Of a stretch of DNA of 64,000 nt, positions 34,636-45,668 are shown piece by piece. The translations under genes and the position numbers were made by a program. This stretch comes from Micropterix aruncella. Taxonomy: Eukaryota > Arthropoda > Insecta > Lepidoptera > Micropterigidae. Each line of letters opens with the position of its first letter. The first letter of the stretch is position 1. The notes under the pieces are model-generated. The model was given only the letters and a program-made list of their open reading frames with translations. It was not told the origin of the DNA and did not search any database. The stretch covers positions 11,966,239 through 12,030,238 of the forward strand of contig OX155961.1 of the NCBI GenBank assembly GCA_944548615.1, given 5' to 3'.

Positions 34636-36064
34636 AAAGTGCAAGAGTTTTGTAAAAGCTGATACTTTCAGACTCCGGGACACCTGACGCTGGCGTACTA
34701 GGAACGGTGTAATTTTAATTAGTAGGTACCCCCAGTGTTTTGGAAAAAACTGAAAATTCGTCAGTAGAAAGTGGATGCAATACAGAACTCGAAACAAACG
34801 GTCAGACTGTTTAACAATATAATGCGTGGCGTCAGCATTACTCCGTACATGTCACAAAAATGAAGTCCATTGGGAATAACTGCAGTGTAGGAACCTCTCT
34901 CCAAAAAAAATACACACTAATAGATTGCCTCATTTTGCCAAATCTGGAAGAAAATTGTGTCGGTCGCGATAAATAAGCGAGATATAGGCATTCAAAATTT
35001 TAAATTTTATATGTAAACAAACAGGCCAAAATAAAAGAAAAAATACATACAAATAGACTCGATCATTTTAATGCTAAATCTGAAAGAAGATAAATAAGCG
35101 AGATATACGAGTAGGCTTTCAAAGTATGAATATACAATGTTAACAAACCGCTGCCATTTTGTTTTTACATCCCGTCTGAGAACATGCGATAAGTGTCGTG
35201 AATATAGTCGAGCATATCGTAATATTAGCGATATTACAGAAATTAGCAGAACAATTAGCGATATTACAGAAGTGATGACATTTTGCAGTTTTTAGATTAA
35301 ACGAAATTTAAAAAAAAAAACTATCGGAAAAATACATAGGTATTTCCGCAATATTTTAAAAAAGGGGACAATTTTCGAGGTTTTTTCAATGACTGTTTCA
35401 ATGGTTTTTTCAACGACTATCCTGTAATTTCGTTGGTTTAAGGTTACCTTTTGCCATCAATACGCAGTCATTTCGTAAATACTTTGAAAACTGTCCGATT
35501 GTTTTAGATTCGCAGACATGTTTTTCACGACCATGTCATAATTTGTGTAATATCGCGAATTGTTATCGATATTAGAGAACTCGTGATATGTCGACTATAT
35601 TCAAGACACTTCATCCGAAACAAAATGGCCGCGTTGTTCCTGAAATGAAAACTTTGAAGGCCTAAGTATATCTCGCTTATTTAAAGACCGACAAAAAATT
35701 ATTGCAGATTCGGAATCTGCGTGACGAATATAGTCGGGTGGCATTTAAAAATCAACAAGCAGTTATACCTTCATTTTTGTGATATGTGCGGAGTAATGCT
35801 GACGCCACGCGTTATATTGTTAAGCAGTCTGACCATTTGTTTCGAGTTTTTATTGCATCCACTGTCTACTTATGAATTTTCAGTTTCTTCCAAAACACTT
35901 TGGGGGTACTAATTAAAATTACACCTTTTCTAGTAGTACACAGTACGCCAGCGGCGGCCAGCGCCAGGTGTCCCGGAATCTGGCCTGCTGACTCTACCCC
36001 GGCATTCTATGGTCAAAATACTGTCTGATCTAAATGTATTAGCTTTCCAAAGCTCTTGCACTTT
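34636..36064. mobile_element. 1.43-kb palindromic foldback element in the KLF intron
   Basis: Reverse-complement arms run from AAGTGCAAGAG at the tips to the centre near 35350. Matching blocks include GGGACACCTG(A/G)CGCTGG, CGTGGCGTCAGCATTACTCCG, AAATAAGCGAGATATA and GCCATTTTGTTT. The AAATAAGCGAGATATA block occurs twice in the left arm. No coding capacity. It ends 45 bp from the splice donor of the KLF exon. Confidence 0.88.
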
Positions 36065-36108
36065 TCTGTCGCTGGCTCCCCAACTATATCTTCATGAGAT
36101 TATCTTAC

Positions 36109-36643
36109 CTGTATGTGTTCTGAGATGCGCCTTGAGATGCGAACTCTTCCCGTAGACTTTGTCGCAGCCGTCGTAGAGGCAGCGGTGGCTTTTGGCCGGA
36201 GGAGCTGAGGGTTGCCTGTTGACGTTGTGGACTGCGAGAGCTGCTCTGGCACGCCCTGACGGCCCCAGGGCTGCCAACTTCTTGGCGGGAGCCGACGCCC
36301 TGCGACCGCGTGGTGCCCCTCCACTAGCGAAGCCCGAGTCGCCGCTCGAGACGCTAGTGACAGGACTGGCGCTCGCGTTCTCCCCGTATGAATTCTCCGA
36401 GCCCTCGCAGTCGCTCTCGTCGATCATCAGCTGGTCATCGTCGCTGTGACCGTCGGCGACCGTCTCCTGCTTGATCTCGTTCAGGTCGGTGAGGATCCTG
36501 GCGACGAGGTACATGTTGGGGTCGTCGCATCGCGGCCTCCTCTCCACGATCACGTTCGGCCTGGACAGGTCCAGCGGCGCCGACTTGCTGGCGGACATCG
36601 CCAGCAGGCAGTGCGCCGCGAACTTGATGTCCTGATCCATCAT
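36109..36643 (-). CDS. Kruppel-like factor, first coding exon (KLF9/13/14/16 type)
   Basis: This exon encodes the N-terminal part of a nuclear zinc-finger transcription factor. Residues 8-17 ([10 protein letters not shown]) resemble the Sin3-interacting helix near the N terminus of KLF9/13/16. Residues 23-27 are PLDLS, a canonical CtBP-binding motif. Then come an acidic Ser-rich stretch (~66-83), an Ala/Arg-rich linker and the first C2H2 finger (C155, C160, H173, H177) with the [14 protein letters not shown] signature of GC/CACCC-box binders. The coding sequence stops at ACATACAG/GTAAGATA, splitting the Gly codon of the TGEKP linker (phase 1); fingers 2 and 3 must lie in a later exon, not seen in this window. 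Of two adjacent ATGs the second (36640) has the better context (A at -3, G at +4). The high GC content contrasts with the surroundings. Confidence 0.9.
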
Positions 36644-36935
36644 GAGTCGACCAAAACACGAGCACTCTCAAACAGACACTGGAAAAGCACAACAAATTCA
36701 CGTGTCAACGCACGGCGGTTTTCAAGGGCGCGCGCGGCGCAACATGCCGCACTTTCGCACTGAGCGCGGCTGCTGGCGAATACGCGAAGATTCGAAGCGG
36801 GAATGCGACGCGAACGAACGAACGCTCCGCGACACTAATCGTTTGTGACTGACGGACGGGCGCCACGGCGGCGTTGTAGACGTCGCCCTCGCCGCCAATT
36901 CTGAACGGTGTTGCCAAACGTTATATAAATAAACG
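36644..36935 (-). promoter_or_regulatory. Promoter and 5' UTR of the KLF gene
   Basis: On the minus strand TTTATATAA (36929-36921) precedes an initiator-like GTTCAGAA (A at 36902) by ~27 bases, a normal TATA-to-start spacing. The ~259-base leader that follows is CpG-rich and carries upstream ATGs. Upstream of the TATA the sequence turns AT-rich at once. Start site inferred, not shown. Confidence 0.45.
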
Positions 36936-37292
36936 TTATTTGCATTCACAAAGAAAATGATTATCCATAGTTTGTTTATTGGTTTTTGATGATTTATTCT
37001 TTGAAATAGGGAATTTTGATGGAGTCAAACCTTTATAGGAAGTATAGGAAGTATGGCTTTATTGGTTATTAGGAAGTATGGAAACTAAACTAAAAAAGGA
37101 AGTATGGGAACTAAACTTAAAACTCTCAGCGCTTCTTTATGTCAAAATATTACATTTGCTGGTCTCGAACAGTTCAATGAATTGTCGAAAACCATGGATC
37201 AAATTATCGATTTTGTAATTTTTACCTCCGAAGTACCTCTTCAGAAACAAGAGAATAATATGTTATAAAAATAATATCTCAAGTGAGCCGCG
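36936..37292. other. Upstream region of the KLF gene
   Basis: AT-rich. 37035-37110 has four copies of AGGAAGTATGG-like words. No gene. Confidence 0.5.
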
Positions 37293-37875
37293 TTAAGGTG
37301 ACATGGTACCTGGAAATGACCATATCTGATGAATTTTAGTTTATGAGTTTTTTGAAAAACATAAGTTGTAATTTTAAAATGTTTCTATTTAAATCCCTCG
37401 ATAAGGAACCAATTTAAAATTTGGACTCAAAAAAGTTCTCAAAATTTGGACTCAAAAAAAGCCTTGGACTAATGAACGAAAGCTTTAAACTGACTTCGAA
37501 TACTTTCAGGCGCGATTACTCCTACAATGTAAGCGGTGAGTGTGTTTTATTATAATTTCATTATATTGACTGGTATATTCTCTAGGACCGCACTTACCCA
37601 CATTTTTTATTTAGACCCTAAATTATTTACAATTACTTAAAAGGTGAGAGCGCTCTGAGAGTTACCTTAAACATGCTTTGCCATTAACACACTTATGCCA
37701 CCACTGCGTAAAGATAGTTATTCTGTGCTAGCGATAGAAATCTGAGCGGACGTGAAATCTGAGCTTGACGCTTCGCCAACGCTGGATTATTATTGGTGAA
37801 ACAAAATTGAACCCGCCTATTTATTCGCGTGTTCGCCCATTAGGGACATTTTTTTGAGGTCTCATGTCGCCTTAA
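37293..37875. mobile_element. TTAA-ended MITE (583 bp)
   Basis: Starts TTAAGGTGACATGGTACCT and ends with the inverse of TTAAGGCGACATGAGACCT. TTAA at both tips is the target of piggyBac-type transposases, but an assignment from tips alone is tentative. AAAATTTGGACTCAAAAAA is tandemly repeated at ~37415-37460. No coding. Confidence 0.65.
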
Positions 37876-37924
37876 ATAGTAGCACCCAATCCATTTCTGA
37901 ATTTTTACTGTTTCTGAGTGTAAG

Positions 37925-38830
37925 AAGCCACTAGAAACACAATTTTCTGTACGCATCGAATTATGATAGCCCGTTTTAAATTTTACCATGAAATGGTTGC
38001 TGAACGTTTGGCTGGCTCCCGACGAGGAAACTCCTCAACGGTCGACAGCACAGAAACGAAATTTTGTATACGCATTCAATTATGATAGCATTACGTGATT
38101 AAAATGGGTTTTCTCTATTTCAATTCAGCGGAAGGAATCGACACCACTTAATCTTTAAGCTCGAAGCAACACGTTTACAACTTTTTATAAGCTTTTATTT
38201 ACCTTGCAATGTTTGTCAGTGTGTAACTATGTATGTATGTAAATTTGTTTAGGTCAAATATTGCAAGCTGAATTAGAACCATTTCCTCTTATCCTATGTA
38301 GTTGAAAATTTACATGTTGCTTCAGTTCTGACGACAATGCATTTTTATGGCGAGCATGACCTGATTCTATACCCAGGATCGGCTCCCGACGAGGATACTC
38401 TTTCACGGTCAACAGCACAGAAACACAATTTTCTGTACGCATCGAATTATGATAGCCCGTTTTAAATTTTACCATGAAATGGCTGCTGAACGTTGGGCTG
38501 GCTCCCGACGAGGAAACTCCTCAACGGTCGACAGCACAGAAACGAAATTTTGTATACGCATTCAATTATGATAGCACGTTCTAAATTTCACAATGACATG
38601 ACTGCTGCACCTTGGGTTGGCTCCCGACGAGGGGACTCCTCATCGGTCGACAGCACAGAAACGAATTTTTTTATACTCATTCAATTATGATAACCCTGTC
38701 TAAGTTTCACCGCGATAGGTCTGCTGCACCCAGGGTTGGCCTTTTAACGAGGGGACTCCTCAAAAGTCAATAGGAAAACACGAAATCTTTTACAGCAATC
38801 AATTATGATAGACCAGGATTGGCTCGGGAC
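37925..38830. repeat. ~119-bp minisatellite array (minus orientation)
   Basis: Same family as 18860-19290 but inverted: GGCTGGCTCCCGACGAGG, ACTCCTCAACGGTCGACAGC, ACAGAAACGAAATTTTGTAT and CAATTATGATAGC per unit. The GACGAGG word falls at 38021, 38388, 38507, 38626 and 38746 (119-120 bp steps at the right). 38100-38380 is interrupted by the GTTTAGGTCAAATATTGCAAGC block also flanking the other array. Confidence 0.9.
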
Positions 38831-39844
38831 AGAGCATTTTAATAAAAGATTGATTTTAAAACTGTGTTTCAGAGATCACAATCAATTAAATATAAAATTA
38901 TTATTATATTGACAATTTGCAATATAAAAAGAAGCCTAATTGACAACTAAACAGTGTAATAAACGTTTTGCTTAGATTTCAAATCAAAATAAAGACATAT
39001 ATCTTAAGGTGTCATCATCTCTGTTTGCAGTTTCGTAGGTTTGATGTAGTATGCATTACGCGGTCCAATTGACAACTCAAACAGTACATTTCTTTGTCCC
39101 CTGTAAAAAATGTACTTTTAAGGAGCATAGCTAGAAGCGGATACTGCAAAATGAGAAAATGATAAAGGAAATCGAAATCGTTTTCTTTTGCTTCATACGT
39201 TTGAAATAAAAGGCATTATTGCATATTAATATACTTAAAATATATGCGATACAACATGATCGGAGGCCGTTCATTTTCATCTCCGTAAATTATATATTTT
39301 TTATACAAAATTTCCGACCAATTCAGTTTAGTAATTAAATAAAATTAGATGACTTCCAAACAAAGCAGGTGCATAAAACTGGATTCCCGCAAGCTAGCAA
39401 TTTCCGTAAATTTTCCAGTAAACAATTTACACTTACGATGACAAAAAAATACTGGGGAAATTAACAAAAAGGCAACCTACAGCACCTTATTAAACATGGA
39501 AAATTCCTAGTCAAGATTATTTAGGTACCCGTGGGCATATTTAACTGGGCTCAGACAGATGGAGGTATATCTAAATTTAGAAGTATATAGCAGTAATTTC
39601 TAGATTAAAAATTATTTTACTTTTATGGTCCTGCATTTGAATGTGTATAATAAATAATGAATGTAATAAATAAATAAAATGAAAAAATATTATTGTCGAA
39701 ATAAACGAGTAAAATAGCAATCTCTGATTTAAAAATAGCGATGGTTGGCAACGTCAGACGAGGGCGTCGCCGCGACCGGCCATGGCGGGACCTTGCCGGT
39801 AAGAACGAGATCGCCCAAAAGGATGGAAATAGGGATGTATTATT
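38831..39844. other. Intergenic, AT-rich, no gene
   Basis: No long open frames. 39740-39840 has a short GC-richer stretch (GACGAGGGCGTCGCCGCGACCGG) without recognisable meaning. Confidence 0.5.
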
Positions 39845-40262
39845 TGGTTTTCAACCGTAGGGTCGCGACCCCCTGGGGGGTCGGGATAAGGCCCCCAAAG
39901 GATCGCAGTACAAAATCTTTATTTACCTAATATGCCAATATTTACAGCTTCGAAAGAGAAACATATTTATTATGCGATTTGCTATTGCTTTTACAAAACT
40001 TTATGTTGATCTAAGAAGGAAACACTAACTGTTTCCTTCTTAAATCTACATTACGGGTACAGATTCGAAAATGAAAAACTTCAGCCATTGTTTTTCCATA
40101 AACTTTATTTATTCAATCACTACATTTACGGCTGTGGAAACGACTAGCAGGGGGGGGGGGGGTTGAGGGAACTAACCGACAGTCTAATGGGGGGTCGCGT
40201 AAGGGTATTTTTTTAAAACAAAAAAAGCGGTCGCGATCTAAAAATGGTTGAAAAACACTGCG
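39845..40262. mobile_element. hAT-type MITE, copy 2
   Basis: Internal sequence (TACAGCTTCGAAAGAGAAACATATTTATTATG, TTTATGTTGATCTAAG) matches the MITE at 31593-32057. The right end is intact (GGTTGAAAAACACTG); the left tip is decayed (GGTTTTCAACC without CAGTG). A G-run sits at ~40150. Confidence 0.82.
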
Positions 40263-40310
40263 GCTAGGGGTCATCGGGTGGCTCTGGATCGGGGAGTAAA
40301 AAAAAGCAAA

Positions 40311-40348
40311 CTGAAGACAATACAAATTAATATTTGTATTGTCTTCAG
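40311..40348. repeat. Perfect hairpin with 17-bp arms
   Basis: CTGAAGACAATACAAAT and its exact reverse complement are separated by four bases. No run of T typical of a small-RNA terminator follows. Confidence 0.85.
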
Positions 40349-40614
40349 ATAGATACATGTTTTACGCAGTTTACGTAGTTTTAGCGGAATAAGTAGGTAC
40401 TTGCTGTGTTATATTTATCTGATGAGTTTACTTTTTTCAGCAATGCAGTATTCCTTTTAACATAATTATTAAACTCCGTGCAAGTTATATTACAGTTCAT
40501 TTGCCACTTGTAATATTAGCGCCACAATTTTTGTAATCATAGATTTTTTTAATCAGTCCACTTGGAAGACGAAAGTTACCCTTTCCCCTACAGAGTTTTG
40601 GGCTGGAATTGCAA

Positions 40615-40989
40615 ACAAATATTAAGCTAAGTGTCCACGTGAGAGATAATGGAGGGAATCTATCGATAGTTTAACTGTGTGGACACAGTTCTGAAACTGT
40701 CGGAGAGTGCGTGTCTACGGACAGACATTTTTCATGTTGAAACTTGCTCGCGCGCGAACACACTACATTTTGTTTGTCTCGACAGCTACTCTCAAAATAC
40801 GAATCTGGTTCGTTTTTCTGAGAGCTGGTTGCCAGTTTTTTTATTACTTTTTACTATTTTGTATACAATTTTTTCTACCTACAATGAAATGAAGAAAAGA
40901 TCAAAATGTGGTCCCAAGTGGAAACTGAGGACTTAATACACCTGTATGGAGAAAACCAAACTTTATGGATTCATAAAATTAAAGAGTAG
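40615..40989 (+). pseudogene. MADF-domain fragment, possible PIF/Harbinger accessory gene start
   Basis: An ATG at 40906 opens a 27-codon frame, MWSQVETEDLIHLYGENQTL then WIHKIKE, and a stop. The spacing W...LI.LY.....LW fits the first half of a MADF (Myb/SANT-like) DNA-binding domain such as the one encoded by the second gene of PIF/Harbinger transposons. Upstream, GTGTCCACG at ~40632 and TGTGGACAC at ~40677 form a short inverted pair that could be a terminal-repeat remnant. The frame breaks before the second half of the domain. Too short for certainty. Confidence 0.35.
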
Positions 40990-41124
40990 GTACTCGATTG
41001 ATTTTGGGGCTCATTGATTTTATTTATGAAAATAATATTCATATGAATTAAGTCCCCGCCTACTTGCCGGGAAAGTCTTGGGGTGATACAACCGATTTTT
41101 TAAATCATGCTAGCTGCCATTAAA

Positions 41125-41990
41125 TAAATGAATGAATGAATGAATGAAAATCTCTTTATTGCACAATAAAAATAAGGTACAATGGCGGACTTATTGCTAC
41201 ACTACAGCAATATCTTCCAGTCAACCAACATGCTGGTGTGAAAAGAAGAGTAGGCAACAAAATTATAGCTTAAAATTAAATTTGAAATTAAACATAGTGT
41301 GTGTATCTAAAGTAAAAAGTAAATATATAAATAAATTTGAATTAAACATAGTGTGTGTATCTAAAGTAAAAAGTAAATATATAAATAAATTTTTGAGTTG
41401 GACATATTATATGTATGTATATGTATATACATACATATTTTGACATAATAACAAATAAATTAATAAATAAATAAGTAAATAAATAAACTGCCAAAATAAG
41501 GTAAGGAAAGGGAGGGGATAACGGAAAGGTTAGAATTTATGATTAATATTTATTGTGAAAGGAAGTGCTTTTTCAATGATTGCTTAACGGTGAACAGCGA
41601 GCTTGCGCCTCGAATAGTTAAAGGAAGCTGATTCCACAGTCGAGCTGCATGTACGGAGAAGGAGTAGGAAAAAAAATTGGTATTGTGTTTTGGGATACGT
41701 ACGATATTATTCTGACTGGAACGAAGTGGGAGACCATGACTTTCTAACCCGGTAAAAGCCTCGTTGAGGTAGGAGGGAGATGTAGGGTTGTGTAGGATAT
41801 TATATAGAAGTGAAAGGATATGCAAATTTCTCCGGTCCCGTATACGAAGCCATTGCAATTTTGATCGGTACTCAGAAACATGGTCATACTTCCTCAGATT
41901 GAATATGTACCTTAGGCAAACGTTCTGTAGGCGCTCAAGTTTATCCAGTCTGTTTTCGGTGAGATCCAAATATGCGACATCGGCATAGTC
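41125..41990 (-). pseudogene. LINE fragment C, reverse transcriptase C-terminus and 3' UTR
   Basis: A 139-codon open frame on the minus strand (41969-41550) encodes the end of a non-LTR reverse transcriptase: DKLERLQNVCLRYIFNLRKY, DHVSEYRSKLQWL, IRDRRNLHILSLLYNILHNP, HGLPLRSSQNN, FFSYSFSVHAARLWNQLP and a final KQSLKKHFLSQ. The 3' UTR (41150-41549) matches fragment B in inverse orientation, and the tail is a TTCA/TGAA microsatellite at 41127-41147. The frame is intact in what remains, so decay is recent relative to the other LINE pieces, but the copy is strongly 5' truncated. CR1/Jockey-like clade likely. Confidence 0.85.
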
Positions 41991-43099
41991 TAGTAACGGC
42001 AGAAGCAGACTTTGAATTATGGTTTGCTTAGTTACTAAATAAATGTAAATATATGTAGAAATGTAAATGTAAAGAAGTGTAAATGTTAAATAATTGGGTG
42101 TTTGATTTGAAACGAAATGGGTGTTTGATTTGAAAACGCACTCTAAATTTTGATCAAATCCTCAAATCTGGGAATTTGATTTGAAGGCTAGATGAGTTTT
42201 GAAAGCAATTGTACATATATTCATGAGTATATCAACATTAAGCCTATTTTTCGTATTTTTTTAGAGTTCTGTTTCTTTGCCCAGGCGCTTGGCACTATGT
42301 TGCACCAAGAAGTTATTCAAATTTAAGGCAAGTAGGTATATAGCATTCTAGAGTGGAATTATCAATGAATAATGAAAACTAGAATGTTATTCTCTTACTC
42401 TAAATTGAAGAATTACCGTATAAGATCAAAGTTATACCAATAAAGGAATGAAGAACAGTGCTGAGATGCTAAGGGACAAAACTGGGAATTGAGGTTAGGT
42501 GGAAGACAATGCCAAACGCCACTTTTATTTATTGAAGTTTCGGTGTTTGAATTGCTTGTGGAATCGTCAGATGAGGGCTGGTAGTCATCGTTGAAGATAT
42601 GTTCATCTTCTTCATCAGTAAATTGTAACCGCTGGACACAGGATCTGCCAGGATTGTTTCGCCGCATTGTCAACTAAGGGCAACACAGTGACGATGGCTC
42701 TCCCGCGCGCTCTATCGGTGGAATCAGGAAACCGACTCTACAGAATCATAGTTCTTACTTTTCGCCACCAGAATTCGCCACCAGCTAATTTTTGCCGAAA
42801 TGGCGCTTGACACTATGTTACCCCCCACCTCTTCATTTGACAGATAGATTTCACATGACAAAATAGTAAAAAAGCATCGTCGAACCCGTCGTATAATAAT
42901 ATTTCTTGAAGGACTCGGGGAATCAGGCATACTTTCTCTAGCTTTTACCTCGTTGTACAGCGCTTACGTCGGCGGTACATAAATGACATAGTTTTCATAT
43001 ATACTATTACGGTCAAAAAGCACTCTAGATATAATCGTAGTTGTGCTATAATTACACGTTACACGTTTAATAACATAGAAATATTGTAAAGTTTTTACC
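41991..43099. other. Intergenic; one acidic short open frame
   Basis: 42413-42673 (minus) has an 86-codon frame beginning MTMRRNNPGRSCVQRLQFTD with an acidic Ser/Asp-rich stretch (DDYQPSSDDSTSNSNTET). It loosely resembles the acidic N terminus of piggyBac-like transposases but has no diagnostic motif. A GGCGCTTGRCACTATGTT word occurs in direct orientation at 42282 and 42803, bracketing this frame. Confidence 0.3.
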
Positions 43100-43440
43100 T
43101 ATGTAATTGCCGATTTACTTTCCCGGCCCACCAACCGACAAGGCGGAAAGTATCTTTTTTTCGAAATAAAGACAGAAATATTCAGATTAAGACGATTAAG
43201 ACCATTTCCCACCACACCGAGCTCCTGAGACGATTTATACCATTTCCAAATGGAGGTCTGTCTGTGTGTCTGTATCCACGATAGCTAGCGCCCAAACGCT
43301 TAATCCGAATGATCTGAAATTTGGCTAGCAGGCATCATTTGGTCATGGCAAAAGTTGAAAAGTTTGTAGTTAAAATCAGTCCGCCGGGGGGGTGGGGGGG
43401 GGGGGGGGGAGGAGGGTGTCAATACTCATATTACAATCTC
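43100..43440. repeat. Dispersed repeat, CCAAACGCTTAATCCGAATG type
   Basis: 43190-43350 (AAGACGATTAAGACCATTTCC, ATCCACGATAGCTAGCGCCC, TGAAATTTGGCTAGCAGGCAT) is related to 1915-2040 in inverse order and to 45960-46080. A G/GA tract at 43384-43412 follows. Likely a diverged SINE-like or MITE family. Confidence 0.55.
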
Positions 43441-43699
43441 GAAATATTGGACTTTGACTTAGACTAGAGATTTGATACACAGATATCTTGGTTGGGCCGA
43501 AATCGCATTGAATTTTCACCGCCCAGTTTAAATGCTTAAACGATTGAATCGAATGTGTTTCATGCGTAGCATTCTCACTGTCCACGTTCGTCGCCGACTA
43601 TCCATTTCAATCAGGTTTTTACACTTTTTACAGGAGAAAATAATTAACTCTGAAGGAAGGTCAGGCAGGGCTTTTGCCCAATTTAAACTTGCACATCCT

Positions 43700-43815
43700 A
43701 CACCGGTGGTGTAGTTGTTAGGTCGCCTGATACTACATTGTAAGGCTCCGGGTTCGATTCCCATTTGTATCACCATTTTCCGTTGGGATAAAACTAACGG
43801 ATTTGCATTTCAATA
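43700..43815 (+). mobile_element. tRNA-headed SINE fragment
   Basis: 43705-43776 looks like a tRNA: an A box TAGTTGTTAGG (~43712), a perfect B box GGTTCGATTCC (43751-43761) and a final CACCA. The 3' part continues in a non-tRNA body (TTCCGTTGGGATAAAACTAACGG). The acceptor stem does not pair as in a functional tRNA, so I call a SINE head rather than a tRNA gene. Confidence 0.6.
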
Positions 43816-44460
43816 ATGTCGATCGAATGCAATAACAAGACGTACACTTACACACACGGATACGGTTAATATATTATAGTATGGTCACCGTATCATTTCT
43901 ATAATCTACTAAACCAGGTGTCTGCTTGGAATAATATGACATATTTCATATTAAGGTCCCCATCCACACGGCGGCGTCGCGTACATTTCCTAAATTTAAT
44001 TAGTCGGCCTCAGCGCGCGCCCCGTATAACGAACTGTCAACCTCAGCGTCACCAAAATAGGGTGATATAAATACTGTGTCACGTTATTTGGCAACATCTC
44101 GCACCGGCTGGCATGTGACCTGCGGACGTCAACATGCCGCCATTAAAATAGGATTCCACGGCAGAAAATTCCACGTGTTCGCATAAACCACACTATCCAC
44201 GGTACAGCCGACCGGCGGGCTATCAAGTATTAATACGTCCTATACTTTAATTAACGGACAAGTTTTCTTCCTCTCACATAAATATCCGGTTTACGTATTG
44301 ACGAACTGTATGTTCTACTGGTTGAACGGTTTTGTGCAGCTTGGGCCACAAGATCCATTTTGTTCTCGGATCGGCTCAACTCACGATTCACCTCCTATTC
44401 AGAAGCCTCCTCGAGTGGAAGGCTACCCCGGGTAAGACTCTCGCGTCTCAGGCCTCTCGG
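43816..44460. other. Intergenic, partly GC-rich
   Basis: 43965-44200 is GC-rich (GGCGGCGTCGCG, CAGCGCGCGCCCCG) with a GTGATATAAATACTG TATA-like word at ~44062 but no coding frame. 44300-44460 continues into the LINE D 3' part. Confidence 0.4.
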
Positions 44461-45209
44461 CTAGTGGGCCGGTTTCTCCTGGTGGGATTGCCTCCGGGCG
44501 CTCAGGGGGACATCATGTTGCATGGCTGTAACTGCGCGTGTTCTGATAGTGTGAGATTTAATCATATTCCGCTCTGTGTTGGTGTAATAAAATATTGTTG
44601 ATACTTTCACATATAATTGGCGTATGTCTAGGACTCGGAACTTTTTAAATAAGTGGTCGCTGGAGAACCTAGAAGGCTTTTTATTGATTACCCTAATTAT
44701 TGACTTTTGAGCCTTAATCAAGGGATTTAGAGCTGAAAGTGACGCGCCACCCCATCCAAGGATCCCATATGATAGTATACTATTGACTAACACGTAATAG
44801 ATGGTTTTGATTAAGGGTTTTGAGATTACACTCCTTAGTACCTTAAATATGTGGATAAGTTGGCGGACTTTTGATGCAGTAACCTGTATGTGGTCCTTCC
44901 AGTTGAGCTTATCTTCAACAATAACTCCAAGGTACTTTATTTTACTCACTTTCTCAATAGTCGTATGTGGAAAATGAGGGCAATTGTAGTCAGCATGTAC
45001 ACAGTCGCGTAAGTGTAGGTTTGGTATACTACCTTGGAGGCGATTGATGTTACTAAGAATGTCATATGTTTTGTTTTAGCTATATTCAAAGTGAGTAGGT
45101 TGTGATCTAGCCAGTGCTTTACTTGGCACAGACCGCGTTCAGCCTTAATATATGCCTCTTGCCATGATTTGCCTTTAAAGATAATCACAGTATCATCTGC
45201 AAACATCAA
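44461..45209 (-). pseudogene. LINE fragment D, reverse transcriptase palm to C-terminal part
   Basis: Minus-strand frames at 45209-44946 and 44949-44461 together cover the catalytic FADDT motif (MMFADDTVIIFKGKSWQEAY), the downstream WLDHNLLTLNIAKTKHMTF block, then KIKYLGVIVEDKLNWKDHI and the thumb region SILSYGILGWGGAS...IIRVINKK. A frameshift or short insertion near 44950-45050 separates them. After TIRTRAVTAM the similarity stops; the last ~25 codons look unrelated. Upstream domains are absent. The element is dead and 5' truncated. It belongs to a different family from LINE fragments B and C. Confidence 0.85.
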
Positions 45210-45474
45210 ATCATCTTAGCATATGATATAGCTAAGATGAACGTCTGTGCTATTTTAGAACGACGTCCCTCGACGACCCCCGTACTGTCGATAATATGGC
45301 TCTTCTCCGTGATATAATCAGCGGCAGGGCCGAAAGCCGGTATTGTCTTGCTAGTTTACAGTAGCGAGTTTCTACGCGAGTGATACGAGCGCCACTGTTC
45401 GTCCACCTGCTGCGGGTAAATACAAATTAATCCAGTAATTCAATTATTTACTGCTTACCGGATAAGTATCCGTA

Positions 45475-45668
45475 ATAGATAAGGTAAAAAACGAATTTAC
45501 CGCGTGAATTTTGTAGGACCTGACGTTTCGGCGACGTTGCAGCCGCCGTTGTCTAGGGCGGACACCTAGCCGCCGTTGTCTTCCCTAGACAACGGCGGCT
45601 GCAACGACGCCGAACCGTCGTATGCTACAAAATTCACGCGGTAAATTCGATTTTAATCTTATCTGTAA
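45475..45668. mobile_element. Foldback MITE family F, copy 2
   Basis: Almost fully palindromic: CGAATTTACCGCGTGAATTTTGTAG, GACGTTTCGGCG and TTGCAGCCGCCGTTGTCTAGGG each have inverted partners. Copy 1 is at 28066-28310. The pairing here is tighter than in copy 1. Confidence 0.9.

Noticed and set aside
36446..36763. Protein-coding gene antisense to the KLF exon
   Set aside because: Long plus-strand frames here come from the GC-rich codon pattern of the minus-strand KLF exon. No motif and no independent signals.
43705..43776. Functional tRNA gene
   Set aside because: A and B boxes are good and the segment ends in CACCA, but the acceptor stem does not pair and the sequence continues into a non-tRNA body. 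A SINE head fits better.
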